A DNA stretch of 49,339 bases from UBA10427 sp003500135. GTDB taxonomy: Bacteria > Bacteroidota > Bacteroidia > Cytophagales > Cyclobacteriaceae. Both the position numbers and the translations under genes were made by a program. The notes under the pieces were generated by a model. It searched no databases. It was not told the origin of the DNA and saw only the letters and a program-made list of their open reading frames with translations. Shown here one piece after another: positions 25,389-33,444 of the stretch. The number at the start of each line of letters is the position of its first letter. Position 1 is the stretch's first letter. The DNA lies in NCBI GenBank assembly GCA_963966275.1, contig CAWZYQ010000008.1, positions 1 to 49,339 on the forward strand. The letters are read 5' to 3'.

Positions 25389-26577
25389 GAAATTCTATGC
25401 TTTTTACAGATGAAAAAACGGTTTCTACAACTTTTTTCAGGTCATCGTCACTTATAATAAGCGGTGGCACCAGACGAAGCACATTGCCTGCCGTAGCATT
25501 GGCCAATACACCTTTTTTGATCATATCGGCCACGATGGGTTTAGTTTCAAATTCGAAAACGATCCCCAACATCAGACCCAGTCCGCGCACTTCAACAACA
25601 CCAGGATGGCTCATTTTATGCACTAATTCTTTGACCATTTCACCCTTTCTGGTCACTTCCGACATCAAAGACTTGTCGTCAATAACTTTTAAGGTGGCCA
25701 ATGCCGCAGCACAAACCAATGGATTGCCCCCGAAGGTGGTTCCATGGTCGCCGAAATTAATGGCATCGGCAATTTTTTCATTGCACAATATTGCACCTAC
25801 CGGAACGCCATTCCCCAGTCCTTTGGCCAATGTCATTATATCGGGTTGTACGCCAAAATGATCTTTGGCAAACATTTGACCGGTACGACCAATACCACAT
25901 TGTATTTCATCAAAGATCAGGACGATGTTATGTTCATCGCATAAAGTGCGAAGTACCTTTAAATATTCTTTTTCAGCAACATTGATACCCCCCTCACCCT
26001 GAACCGGCTCGAGTATGATGGCAGCAATATCCTCACTGATCAAATGTTTAATAGCCTCGATATCATTAAAGGGCGCCTGTGAAAATCCGGTTGGTATGGG
26101 CTCAAAACCATCCTGCATGGCCTTTTTTCCGGTGGCAATGGTCGCCAGTGTGCGGCCGTGGAAGGAGTTTTGCATGGAAATTACTGTGCCGCCACGCCCG
26201 TGTTTGTGTGCATATTTACGAGCCAGTTTTATTGCGCCTTCAACTGATTCGGCGCCGGAGTTGCTCATAAATACACGGCTCAAACCCGAAAGCTTGGTGA
26301 GCTTTTTAGACAATTCTGCCTGGGGTTTGCTCAGGTAAAAATTCGAGATGTGCATAAGTGTGGCAGCCTGTTCCTGCACTGCTTTTACTACCTCGGGGTG
26401 ACAATGACCCAGGTTATTCACGGCAATGCCTGCCAGGGCATCGATATATTCTTTTCCATCCACATCCCATATATGAGCGCCTTTGCCATGGTCAAAAACC
26501 AGTGGGAATCGCTTAAACGTTGGTAAATAACATTGCTGATCAATGTTTATATAATCTTGCGAAATTGCTGATTGCAT
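25381..26577 (-). CDS. argD: Acetylornithine aminotransferase
   Basis: The 398-residue product is a class III pyridoxal-phosphate aminotransferase: M-S-N-S-G-A-E-S-V-E-G-A-I-K-L near residues 104-118, F-H-G-R-T-L-A-T near 139-146, I-F-D-E-I-Q-C-G-I-G-R-T-G at 221-233, and the Schiff-base Lys252 in T-L-A-K-G-L-G-N-G. It converts N-acetylglutamate semialdehyde to N-acetylornithine with glutamate as donor. ArgD enzymes often accept succinyl substrates or succinyl-diaminopimelate intermediates too. It starts 7 bp after the argB stop, so it is in the same operon. Confidence 0.93.
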   Translation of the reverse strand: MQSAISQDYINIDQQCYLPTFKRFPLVFDHGKGAHIWDVDGKEYIDALAGIAVNNLGHCHPEVVKAVQEQAATLMHISNFYLSKPQAELSKKLTKLSGLSRVFMSNSGAESVEGAIKLARKYAHKHGRGGTVISMQNSFHGRTLATIATGKKAMQDGFEPIPTGFSQAPFNDIEAIKHLISEDIAAIILEPVQGEGGINVAEKEYLKVLRTLCDEHNIVLIFDEIQCGIGRTGQMFAKDHFGVQPDIMTLAKGLGNGVPVGAILCNEKIADAINFGDHGTTFGGNPLVCAAALATLKVIDDKSLMSEVTRKGEMVKELVHKMSHPGVVEVRGLGLMLGIVFEFETKPIVADMIKKGVLANATAGNVLRLVPPLIISDDDLKKVVETVFSSVKSIEFHA

Positions 26578-26584
26578 ATATCTA

Positions 26585-27424
26585 TTATTCTTTGATGATG
26601 GTTGTTCCTACTGAAAAGTCCTCATTCTGAAGCTCAAGGATCTGCTCCGGCTTTGTCCCGTTAATGATGATCGCCTTTTCAGACCCCATGTTAATGGCGT
26701 TTTGACATGCTTCAATTTTCGGGATCATGCCACCACCAATTACACCGGCTTTTTTTAGACGGTCAATATCGGTGTAGGTCAACTTATTGAGTAGTGAATC
26801 AGGCTTTTGAATATCCTCAAGCAGTCCGTCTACATCGGTGAGGACGTTAAAACTCCGGGCTTTTAAACTGCCCGCTATTGCCCCGGCAAATATGTCGGCA
26901 TTGATATTGAAATCATGCCCATCACCATCGGAGGCGATACAGGTGATCACCGGGATGTAACCCTGATCGAGTAAACTAAAAATCAGGCTGGCATCAACGG
27001 ATTCGACATCGCCCACCTGTCCGAGATCGTGATCGGTGGTTACGCCATTTTCCGTATGTTGATGATAACGTTTCGTAGCGGTAACCGTGCGACCATCTTT
27101 TCCTGAAAGCCCCACGGCCTTGTATCCCAGTCGGTTGATAAGGCCCACCAGTTCACCATTGACCCGGCCTTTAAGCGCCATTTCTACGTATTTCAAAGCC
27201 TCGGGAGTAGTTTTTCTGAGACCGTGTATGAATTCTGATGGCGCCTGCACCCTGTCCAAAAGTTCCTGGATAAAAGGCCCGCCTCCATGCACGATGACCA
27301 CACGGAAGCCGCGTTCATTCAACTGGCATATATTGTGCAATACCTTTTCTTTTAACACCTTGTTGGTCATGGCATTGCCACCATATTTAAACAATAAAAC
27401 GGGTTGATTTGATGTGATTTGCAT
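26585..27424 (-). CDS. argB: Acetylglutamate kinase
   Basis: From ATG 27424 the product has 279 residues. It shows the amino-acid kinase fold with L-F-K-Y-G-G-N-A-M near the N-terminus, V-I-V-H-G-G-G-P-F-I-Q (about residues 42-52, phosphate-binding) and G-L-S-G-K-D-G-R-T-V in the middle. It phosphorylates N-acetylglutamate with ATP, the controlled step of the pathway in many bacteria; the N-terminal helix of arginine-sensitive enzymes looks absent. This is the first gene of the minus-strand arginine operon. A TATCTTTG box is six bases upstream, so the ATG may be at or next to the transcription start. Confidence 0.93.
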   Translation of the reverse strand: MQITSNQPVLLFKYGGNAMTNKVLKEKVLHNICQLNERGFRVVIVHGGGPFIQELLDRVQAPSEFIHGLRKTTPEALKYVEMALKGRVNGELVGLINRLGYKAVGLSGKDGRTVTATKRYHQHTENGVTTDHDLGQVGDVESVDASLIFSLLDQGYIPVITCIASDGDGHDFNINADIFAGAIAGSLKARSFNVLTDVDGLLEDIQKPDSLLNKLTYTDIDRLKKAGVIGGGMIPKIEACQNAINMGSEKAIIINGTKPEQILELQNEDFSVGTTIIKE

Positions 27425-27430
27425 GTGGTA

Positions 27431-27438
27431 CAAAGATA
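27431..27438 (-). promoter_or_regulatory. Promoter -7 box of the arginine operon
   Basis: On the minus strand TATCTTTG matches TAnnTTTG exactly, and its last base is six bases before the argB ATG at 27424. A TTTAG about 18 bases further upstream stands where the -33 TTG-type box is expected. Transcription from here would begin at about the ATG, giving a leaderless or nearly leaderless mRNA. Confidence 0.6.
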
Positions 27439-28166
27439 CGAAAATTTATTCTTAGACTAAATTTTTATTTAAAAAACCCTGTTTAAAGCATTTAAATCAA
27501 TTTTTTATGATGGGCGAAAATAAATAGTTTGCATTTAATTATTAGTTATTAATTTAGATAAGAGCAGCTATATTTTACATACTAATATCCCAATCATCTG
27601 ACTATGGTTCGCAGCCTTTAGATTATTTGTTGTTATTAACAACTATTAGCTGTAGATAATTAGTAAAACAAAAAGCCGCCCGGGTTGAGAGGCGGCTTAA
27701 CGTTAACCAACTAAATCACCGTCATTATATTCTGCGAAAGGTTATCGTCTATAGCCGATGCAGATTGCGGCATTTAAAATATGTTCCCGGTTTAAGTATG
27801 GGGTTTATCGTCTTATAAGACTTTACCGGTTGTGAAACCACTTTTCGAAAGCAGCATCAATTAATCCAACATAACCTTCTTTTGATAAGTTCCCTTTTTT
27901 AAAAAATATTTAAAAAAAATTATCTATCGGAAATGCTGTTTCATCGTATTTCAGCCTCAAAAAACAACACAATTAATCAGAAGACGTAATTATAGAAGGC
28001 TTCGGGAAGAAGCAATTAATTTTTTGGCAATGAATGAGGAATAGATGATGTGGTGAAAGTATAAACCCTGAAGTAACAATAACTGACATTTATTATTTCA
28101 GCCTTTACGCCAACTTCATCTTACCTTCATTTTGAATCATTATTTTTCCTCATAAATAAATAGCTT
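27439..28166. other. Long A/T-rich intergenic region with an orphan minus-strand terminator
   Basis: About 728 bp lie between the arginine-operon promoter and the small gene at 28167. The only strong structure is the terminator hairpin at 27673-27698. Upstream of it on the minus strand are a 20-codon frame starting at ATG 27773 (ending 27711, just before the hairpin) and a 28-codon open stretch at 27823-27909 with no ATG. I cannot recognise either product. No tRNA, riboswitch family or standard RNA was identified. Confidence 0.5.
27660..27698 (-). terminator. Rho-independent terminator without an obvious gene
   Basis: Read on the minus strand, AAGCCGCC (from 27698 down) and GGCGGCTT form an 8-bp stem with a 10-nt loop, followed by TTTTTGTTTTAC. 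It sits about 235 bp upstream of argB. No annotated gene precedes it on this strand until the MarR gene at 28844, so it implies a short transcript or a leader attenuator. Confidence 0.7.
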
Positions 28167-28397
28167 ATGAGAACGCAAGATTTTGAAAGTTTACCGCTGG
28201 AAAAAAAGCTATCATTAATTCAGGAACGTGGAAAACTACTCGACACTATAATCAGAGGAGGGTATTCCATCCTTTTATACTGGACAGAAAACCTGATCCT
28301 GGAGGTTTTTAAAAACCCCTCTGGGCAAATTGTCAGTGTAAAATGTTTTGATAAGGAGTTTTACCTAATGCAAACCAGAATGCAATATGCCAGCTAA
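28167..28397 (+). CDS. Small hypothetical protein
   Basis: A 76-residue protein with a charged N-terminal helix (S-L-P-L-E-K-K-L-S-L-I-Q-E-R-G-K-L-L-D-T-I-I, residues 8-29). A beta-type segment (S-I-L-L-Y-W-T-E-N-L-I-L-E-V-F-K-N-P-S-G-Q-I-V-S-V-K-C-F) and a short tail follow. No signal peptide, membrane helix or known motif is seen. Codon use is like neighbouring genes and the ATG is the first in frame after a stop-rich leader, so it is probably real, but I do not recognise the family. It is convergent with the MarR gene, whose stop lies 12 bp away. Confidence 0.55.
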   Translation: MRTQDFESLPLEKKLSLIQERGKLLDTIIRGGYSILLYWTENLILEVFKNPSGQIVSVKCFDKEFYLMQTRMQYAS

Positions 28398-28409
28398 GGC
28401 ATATTGCTA

Positions 28410-28844
28410 TCACATTACGTTTCTTATCATTCGTTTTATTACTTCGGTGCAGATTTTCAGCTCATCGTCGGTAACCCCGTCTGTGGCTTTGCGAATGGAT
28501 GTATCGACTATGTCATTGAGCTGACTCCATATTTCTTTGCCTTCGTCAGTGAGAAATACAATTTTACTCCGCTTATCGAGCTCATTGGATGTCCTTACAA
28601 CATACCCTTTTTTCTCCAGGTTATCGACCAAACTGGTAATACTGGCCTTGTTCTTTTTCAACTTAAAAGCCAGGGACTGTTGCGTTTGTCCATTTTCTTT
28701 CCATAGCAATCTGATAATACCCCACTGTTCACTTGTAATATTGAATCCGGCCTGTTCAAACTTGCTATCCAGGTGATAGCTTGCTATACGTCCAGCCTGT
28801 TTAATTAGGTAGCCAATCTCCTCTTTTAGTTGATGCTGCTCCAT
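28410..28844 (-). CDS. MarR-family transcriptional regulator
   Basis: A 144-residue winged-helix protein. Residues about 30-60 form the first helices (Q-A-G-F-N-I-T-S-E-Q-W-G-I-I-R-L-L-W-K), and the recognition region is Q-S-L-A-F-K-L-K-K-N-K-A-S-I-T-S-L-V-D-N-L-E-K-K-G-Y-V (about 57-82). The wing follows (R-S-K-I-V-F-L-T-D-E-G-K). MarR proteins act as dimers that repress neighbouring transporter or stress genes and are released by small ligands. No target gene lies next to it on the same strand; the divergent or nearby candidates are the response regulator and the small gene at 28167. Confidence 0.9.
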   Translation of the reverse strand: MEQHQLKEEIGYLIKQAGRIASYHLDSKFEQAGFNITSEQWGIIRLLWKENGQTQQSLAFKLKKNKASITSLVDNLEKKGYVVRTSNELDKRSKIVFLTDEGKEIWSQLNDIVDTSIRKATDGVTDDELKICTEVIKRMIRNVM

Positions 28845-28929
28845 AGTGTTGGTGTTTTTTAGAATAAGTTAAGCTAAAAAAATGAAAAATGTTTAGTGTT
28901 GAACCATTTTTTTAAGTTTAAACAATAAA

Positions 28930-29551
28930 TCAGAGCAGAAAACGGTTTTTTCTGGCTACTTCCAGCACTTCCTTTTTGTTGTTAACATGAAGCTTTTCAT
29001 ATATATTTTTGATATGGGATTTGACAGTTTCACGATGTACAAAAAGTCCTTCGGAAATTTGCAAGTAGCTTTTCCCCTGGGATAATAAGTTCAGCGATTC
29101 CTGTTCCCTTGAAGTCAGCGGGCTTTGCCCGGGTTGCCTGAAGGAGCTCACAACCATTCTTGCTATTTGGCTACTCATTGGCGCCCCCACCATTGCTTAC
29201 TTCTTCAATTGCATTGATCAGGTCGTCCTGATTGGTGTCTTTGGTAATGTAACCACTCGCTCCCGCACAAAGTGTATCGAACACCCGGTCACTCTCCTCG
29301 TGAACCGTTATTACTACAATTTTTGTTTCCGGATAATGCTTTAGACTGGCTTTGGCCCCTTCAATTCCATCAATTCCCGGCAGGTCAAGGTCCATAAGAA
29401 CTATATCGGGTTTTAAGTCATCGAGCTTATCGATCGCTGCTTCGCACCGATCAAACGCCCCGACTACCTGATGTTCACTGTTTGATTTGATGAGAAGCCT
29501 GAACCCGTCCCGAACAATATCATTATCCTCCATGATGAGTATTTTTCGCAT
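28930..29551 (-). pseudogene. NarL/FixJ-type response regulator split by a +1 frameshift
   Basis: The receiver domain is read from ATG 29551, with the phosphoacceptor Asp54 (V-L-M-D-L-D-L-P-G) and the conserved K in S-G-Y-I-T-K-D. It runs to V-S-N-G-G-G-A-N-E and stops at 29171. In the shifted frame the LuxR helix-turn-helix half begins A-P-M-S-S-Q-I-A-R-M-V and contains L-T-S-R-E-Q-E-S-L-N-L-L-S-Q-G-K and T-V-K-S-H-I-K-N-I-Y-E-K-L. The break lies in a five-base G run on the coding strand (C5 at 29184-29188). Removing one G joins the halves as V-S-N-G-G-A-P-M-S-S-Q without loss. It may be a sequencing error, a recent pseudogene, or a slipped tract that can switch. No histidine kinase is adjacent, and a TATTTTTG box at 29603-29610 lies upstream. 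Confidence 0.85.
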
Positions 29552-29602
29552 TTGGTTTTCCGCTGGCGTGGTTACTGCATACCATATGCATACCCTAATA
29601 AA

Positions 29603-29610
29603 CAAAAATA
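29603..29610 (-). promoter_or_regulatory. Candidate -7 box upstream of the response regulator
   Basis: TATTTTTG on the minus strand fits TAnnTTTG and ends 51 bp before the ATG at 29551. No clear TTG box is visible at the usual distance upstream, so it is a weak call. Confidence 0.35.
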
Positions 29611-29895
29611 GTTACAAATGAGCCTGCTATTGAATAGAAAATTTGTTGAATCCTTTTAGTTTATTTTCAGTCTGCGTGGTGAATTTCCCAACCGGAAAGT
29701 TTTTGATGTTTGCCTTCCATACCTGCAATTTTAGTGAAAACGCCTTTTATATCATTATTTTATTATATATTTTACATTTATTAATAGCCATGCAGGATTA
29801 TTAACAAAACCGTAAACCTATAAGGTGTTATTTTTATCTCAACAGCACTTTAAAAAGGTATATTTTTATAAATTCGATCAATAACCAATTGCACT

Positions 29896-30813
29896 ATGAT
29901 TAACGAAATTCGAGATATACCCAAAAGAGCTGAAGCCATTTTTAAAGCCACCAGAGGCCTATCATTACCTATTGGGGTACCCTATCTTGGCATGGGTTCT
30001 TCCCACTATGCCACGCTTGCCTTATTTTATCAGGGAATTCCAATCAGGCCCGAGCCCGCTTCAGAATATTACAATTATTTAAAAAATGTATATAATGTCA
30101 AGAAGGCCGTATTAATTTCTCAATCAGGAAAAACCAGCGAAGTTCTCTGGTGTAGAGAAGTGCTGACTCAATACATAGCCATTACCAATGATACCAAAAG
30201 TGCATTAGCCGTATCTCCCAAAGCCAGAGAGGTTGTAGATTTGCAGGCTGGGAAAGAGATACATGCAGCCACCAAAACCTACGTAAATACTTTGATCACT
30301 CTCTTTAACGGACTTGGTATAAATCCGCAGGAAGGAGTAAATGCCTTAAAGAGAAATATGACGAAATATGAGAAGTGGGGTGAAAATGCAGCGAAAATCT
30401 TATTCAGGGAAATTAATACAAGCGAATTCAAAGGCGTGTATATCATCGGTAACGGCCCTAATATTGCCACGGCACGTCAGGGGGCTTTACTGGCCTCTGA
30501 AACAACCAAATACCCTTTTATAGGCATGTCGGTGTCACAGTATGATCACGGACCTAAAGAAACAGCCAAAGGCACTGCTGTAATATTGATTAAATCGAAC
30601 GGCCCTTCGAACCGCCGAACTGAAAACCTCTTTAAACTGGTTGAAAAAGCCGGCGCAAAAATTCTGCAATTCGAAGAAACGGAGTTGCAGGAAGCCTTAT
30701 CCCCTATTGCTTCAATTGTTCCGATTGCCTTTATGGCTCATTATTTGGCCACTATGATGGAGATCCCTGAGACTTTTGCCGTAGGTAAAAAAGTTACCCA
30801 GGTCGATAAATAA
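29896..30813 (+). CDS. SIS-domain sugar-phosphate protein (GlmS isomerase-like)
   Basis: The 305-residue protein holds two SIS domains (about residues 15-150 and 165-300). The first has Y-L-G-M-G-S-S-H-Y-A-T and I-S-Q-S-G-K-T-S-E-V (about 74-83), the phosphosugar-binding loop. The second has Y-I-I-G-N-G-P-N-I-A-T-A and E-T-T-K-Y-P-F-I-G-M. It resembles the isomerase half of glucosamine-6-phosphate synthase but has no glutaminase domain, as in AgaS/FrlB-type deaminases or deglycases. The exact sugar phosphate is unknown. It stands alone on the plus strand, convergent with the outer-membrane barrel gene, so context does not narrow the role. Confidence 0.85.
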   Translation: MINEIRDIPKRAEAIFKATRGLSLPIGVPYLGMGSSHYATLALFYQGIPIRPEPASEYYNYLKNVYNVKKAVLISQSGKTSEVLWCREVLTQYIAITNDTKSALAVSPKAREVVDLQAGKEIHAATKTYVNTLITLFNGLGINPQEGVNALKRNMTKYEKWGENAAKILFREINTSEFKGVYIIGNGPNIATARQGALLASETTKYPFIGMSVSQYDHGPKETAKGTAVILIKSNGPSNRRTENLFKLVEKAGAKILQFEETELQEALSPIASIVPIAFMAHYLATMMEIPETFAVGKKVTQVDK

Positions 30814-30815
30814 GA

Positions 30816-31469
30816 CTAAGGTTTTATTTTGTAATACACCGAAAACCTTAGGCTCAATAAGTTGTCGTTGCCATCATTTGTGCCCCAGTTGGAGATATTA
30901 TCCAGATAGTCCGTAAGGGTATTGTAATAACCGGCTTCCAGCCCTACTCCAAAGCGATTGGGTAAATAATGAATAACACCAATTTTTAATGGGAACATTA
31001 CCGAAAAAGCAGCGTAGTCTTCACCCTCGCTTCTACTCGCCACAATGTCGATCAGGCCCTCTCCATCCTCATTCTTTGGCGTATAAATGATCATGCCAAG
31101 CCCCAAACTGGCATATACTTTCCAATATTTACTTCTGACAGCATTGATTTGGACATCATAATTTGCGCTGAAAAAACGGGTTGACACAAATGTATTGGGC
31201 GTAATGTCAGGGTCATCATACTGATCGGGACTGGCCTGGCCCTGAAAATTACCATAATTCAACTGGAAGGCACCGGTGATACGCCCTTTTTTATTGAACT
31301 GAAGGCCCAAATGAAAGGAGGAAGTCCATTTTTTGTAGGGCTCACCGAGATCTCCATGGTACGAAACGGCCGCCACTCCAAACTGGAGGTAGGTATTTCG
31401 CGAGTTTTCCTGTGCAGTAATTTCTAAAACCAATCCCAGTGTCAAAATGACGGTCAATAACCGTTTCAT
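30816..31469 (-). CDS. Outer-membrane beta-barrel protein (DUF6089-like)
   Basis: The 217-residue product starts with a signal peptide (M-K-R-L-L-T-V-I-L-T-L-G-L-V-L-E-I-T-A-Q). It then shows alternating aromatic and polar strands typical of small barrels (Y-L-Q-F-G-V-A-A-V-S-Y-H-G-D-L, F-H-L-G-L-Q-F, A-F-Q-L-N-Y-G-N-F, V-Y-A-S-L-G-L-G-M-I-I-Y-T-P, G-V-G-L-E-A-G-Y-Y-N), closing in an aromatic-rich strand (L-R-F-S-V-Y-Y-K-I). The G-Y-Y-N-T-L-T-D-Y-L-D pattern near residues 180-190 recalls DUF6089-type proteins. Its function is unknown. It is convergent with the SIS gene with almost no gap, and the accC terminator region lies upstream. Confidence 0.75.
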   Translation of the reverse strand: MKRLLTVILTLGLVLEITAQENSRNTYLQFGVAAVSYHGDLGEPYKKWTSSFHLGLQFNKKGRITGAFQLNYGNFQGQASPDQYDDPDITPNTFVSTRFFSANYDVQINAVRSKYWKVYASLGLGMIIYTPKNEDGEGLIDIVASRSEGEDYAAFSVMFPLKIGVIHYLPNRFGVGLEAGYYNTLTDYLDNISNWGTNDGNDNLLSLRFSVYYKIKP

Positions 31470-31489
31470 AAAAATAAGGTAAGAAAATT

Positions 31490-31525
31490 AGGGCAAAAAA
31501 AACGGCGCGTTCCTAAAAAACATGC
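31490..31525 (-). terminator. Probable terminator of the accBC transcript
   Basis: On the minus strand, after the accC stop, a G+C stem (GGCG with CGCC, flanked by partly pairing bases) is followed by TTTTTTTTG. The stem contains mismatches, so the T tract is the stronger evidence. Confidence 0.45.
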
Positions 31526-31540
31526 CGCCAATATTTATTG

Positions 31541-32884
31541 TTACAGGTCAGAGAAATCGAAGTCGTCCAAAAACTTGGTGGTAAAATCCCCCTTCTTGAA
31601 TTTCGGATCATCCATAAGCTTCAGATGGAAAGGGATCGTGGTTTTTACTCCTTCTATTATAAATTCATTCAAGGCCCGCTTCATTCGCACAATGCATTCT
31701 TCTCGGCTTTGTGCCGATACGATTAGCTTGGCAATCATACTATCGTAATTGGGAGGAATTACATACCCCGCGTAAACGTGGCTATCCACTCTGACACCAT
31801 GGCCGCCCGGCAAATGCAATGAATAGATTTTTCCCGGGCTGGGCCTGAATCCTGAACTTGGATCTTCCGCATTAATACGACATTCCATCGAGTACAATTG
31901 CGGATAATAATTTTGTCCGGTGATTTCAATGCCTGCAGCCACTTTTATTTGTTCTTTGATCAGGTCGAAACTGGTCACCTCCTCCGTGATAGGATGTTCC
32001 ACCTGGATACGCGTATTCATTTCCATGAAATAGAACTCGCCGTGCTTATCTACCAGAAATTCAACGGTACCGGCGCCTTCATAGCCGATAGCTTCAGCGC
32101 CCCTGATAGCTGCCTGACCCATTTTCTCCCTCAGTTCATCAGAAACGATGGGTGACGGCGTTTCTTCCACCAATTTTTGATGGCGCCGCTGGATCGAACA
32201 GTCGCGCTCGGAGAGGTGACATGCCTTGCCTTTACTATCGCCAATGATCTGGATTTCTACATGACGGGGCTCTTCCACAAACTTCTCAAGATAAAGACCG
32301 TCGTTACCGAAAGCAGCGCCAGCTTCCATTTTGGCATCATCCCAGGCTTTTTTGAAGTCACTGTCATTATACACGATGCGCATGCCTTTACCACCTCCAC
32401 CGGCGGTAGCTTTTAATATTACCGGATAACCGATATCGTTGGCAATCTTAAGTCCTTCTTCAATACTATCGATCAAACCCTCTGATCCCGGGATGGTAGG
32501 CACACCTGCCTTTGCCATAGTGGCTTTTGCAGTAGCTTTGTCGCCCATCTGGTTGATCATATCCGGGGAGGCTCCTATAAATTTGACGTTATATTCCTGG
32601 CATACACGGCTGAATTCAGCATTTTCCGCTAAAAAACCATATCCGGGGTGGATAGCATCGGCGTTTGTGATTTCGGCTGCTGCAATTAGGTTTGGTATAT
32701 TGAGATAGGAGTTGACGCTTGGTGCCGGGCCAATGCAAACTGCTTCATCGGCAAAACGCACATGTAAACTGGTTTCGTCGGCCTTGGAGTAAACCGCAAC
32801 AGTTTTGATCCCCATCTCGCGGCATGTCCTGATAATTCGCAGGGCAATTTCCCCCCTGTTTGCAATTAGTATTTTGTTAAACAC
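31541..32884 (-). CDS. accC: Biotin carboxylase subunit of acetyl-CoA carboxylase
   Basis: The 447-residue product (GTG start) has the usual order of parts: an N-terminal M-F-N-K-I-L-I-A-N-R-G-E-I-A-L-R-I, I-H-P-G-Y-G-F-L-A-E-N at about 80-90, the ATP-grasp loop A-G-G-G-G-K-G-M-R-I-V (about 161-171), and the catalytic strands F-M-E-M-N-T-R-I-Q-V-E-H-P-I-T-E (about 285-300). It uses ATP and bicarbonate to carboxylate biotin on AccB. It begins 26 bp after the accB stop, the usual order accB-accC. No frame damage is seen. Confidence 0.96.
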   Translation of the reverse strand: MFNKILIANRGEIALRIIRTCREMGIKTVAVYSKADETSLHVRFADEAVCIGPAPSVNSYLNIPNLIAAAEITNADAIHPGYGFLAENAEFSRVCQEYNVKFIGASPDMINQMGDKATAKATMAKAGVPTIPGSEGLIDSIEEGLKIANDIGYPVILKATAGGGGKGMRIVYNDSDFKKAWDDAKMEAGAAFGNDGLYLEKFVEEPRHVEIQIIGDSKGKACHLSERDCSIQRRHQKLVEETPSPIVSDELREKMGQAAIRGAEAIGYEGAGTVEFLVDKHGEFYFMEMNTRIQVEHPITEEVTSFDLIKEQIKVAAGIEITGQNYYPQLYSMECRINAEDPSSGFRPSPGKIYSLHLPGGHGVRVDSHVYAGYVIPPNYDSMIAKLIVSAQSREECIVRMKRALNEFIIEGVKTTIPFHLKLMDDPKFKKGDFTTKFLDDFDFSDL

Positions 32885-32910
32885 AATAATTAATTTTGGT
32901 TAAACAATGG

Positions 32911-33381
32911 TTAGGCAGGCTCTACTAAAAATAGCGGCTGATCGAACTCTACAGGTGAGGCATTGTCGACCAATATTTTGACTATTTTTCCTGATACCTC
33001 CGATTCTATTTCATTGAACAGCTTCATCGCTTCTACAATACAAACCGTTTGCCCTTGTTTAACCGTATCGCCAACTTTTACGAAAGGACCAGCCTCGGGA
33101 TTAGGGCTCTCGTAAAAGGTTCCGATCATTGGGGATTTTATTTCTAATAAATTGCTGTTTTGGCTGTCTTCTGATGGCGCTGCCGCTGGGGCACCTGTTT
33201 GGTGAGCAGGCGCTTCAGCTGACCTTGACGGTGCAGCCGCTGACTGAACCGGGTTTTCTACCACCGGAACCGAAGAGTTTTTCTTAACGGCTATTTTGAA
33301 TTCTTCCGTTTCGATATTGACTTCTGCCAGTCCCGAATTTGATATAAAATCAATCAGATCTCTAATCTCTTTTGCTTTCAT
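32911..33381 (-). CDS. accB: Biotin carboxyl carrier protein of acetyl-CoA carboxylase
   Basis: The 156-residue protein has an N-terminal domain, an Ala/Pro-rich flexible linker (about residues 45-72) and a C-terminal biotinyl domain. The biotin attachment lysine is Lys120 in C-I-V-E-A-M-K-L-F-N-E-I-E. It carries carboxyl biotin between AccC and the carboxyltransferase in fatty acid synthesis. The hairpin at 33408-33430 separates it from efp upstream, so accB may have its own start or depend on read-through. The length and order are standard. Confidence 0.95.
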   Translation of the reverse strand: MKAKEIRDLIDFISNSGLAEVNIETEEFKIAVKKNSSVPVVENPVQSAAAPSRSAEAPAHQTGAPAAAPSEDSQNSNLLEIKSPMIGTFYESPNPEAGPFVKVGDTVKQGQTVCIVEAMKLFNEIESEVSGKIVKILVDNASPVEFDQPLFLVEPA

Positions 33382-33407
33382 GACTTTAGGTTTTGCTATT
33401 TAAACGC

Positions 33408-33430
33408 AAAAAAGGGCATTGCCCTTTTTT
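33408..33430 (-). terminator. Terminator hairpin between efp and accB
   Basis: A perfect 10-bp inverted repeat (AAAAAAGGGC with GCCCTTTTTT, three-base loop) has T tracts on both sides. On the minus strand it stands between the efp stop and the accB start, so it ends or attenuates read-through from efp. Confidence 0.7.
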
Positions 33431-33444
33431 CCTCTAATATACAA

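Noticed and set aside
27823..27909. Short minus-strand gene
   Set aside because: The frame has no ATG, GTG or TTG start and only 28 codons; kept only as a note in the gap entry.
28930..29193. Independent LuxR-type regulator gene
   Set aside because: It is the second half of the frameshifted response regulator; its apparent start is within the join.
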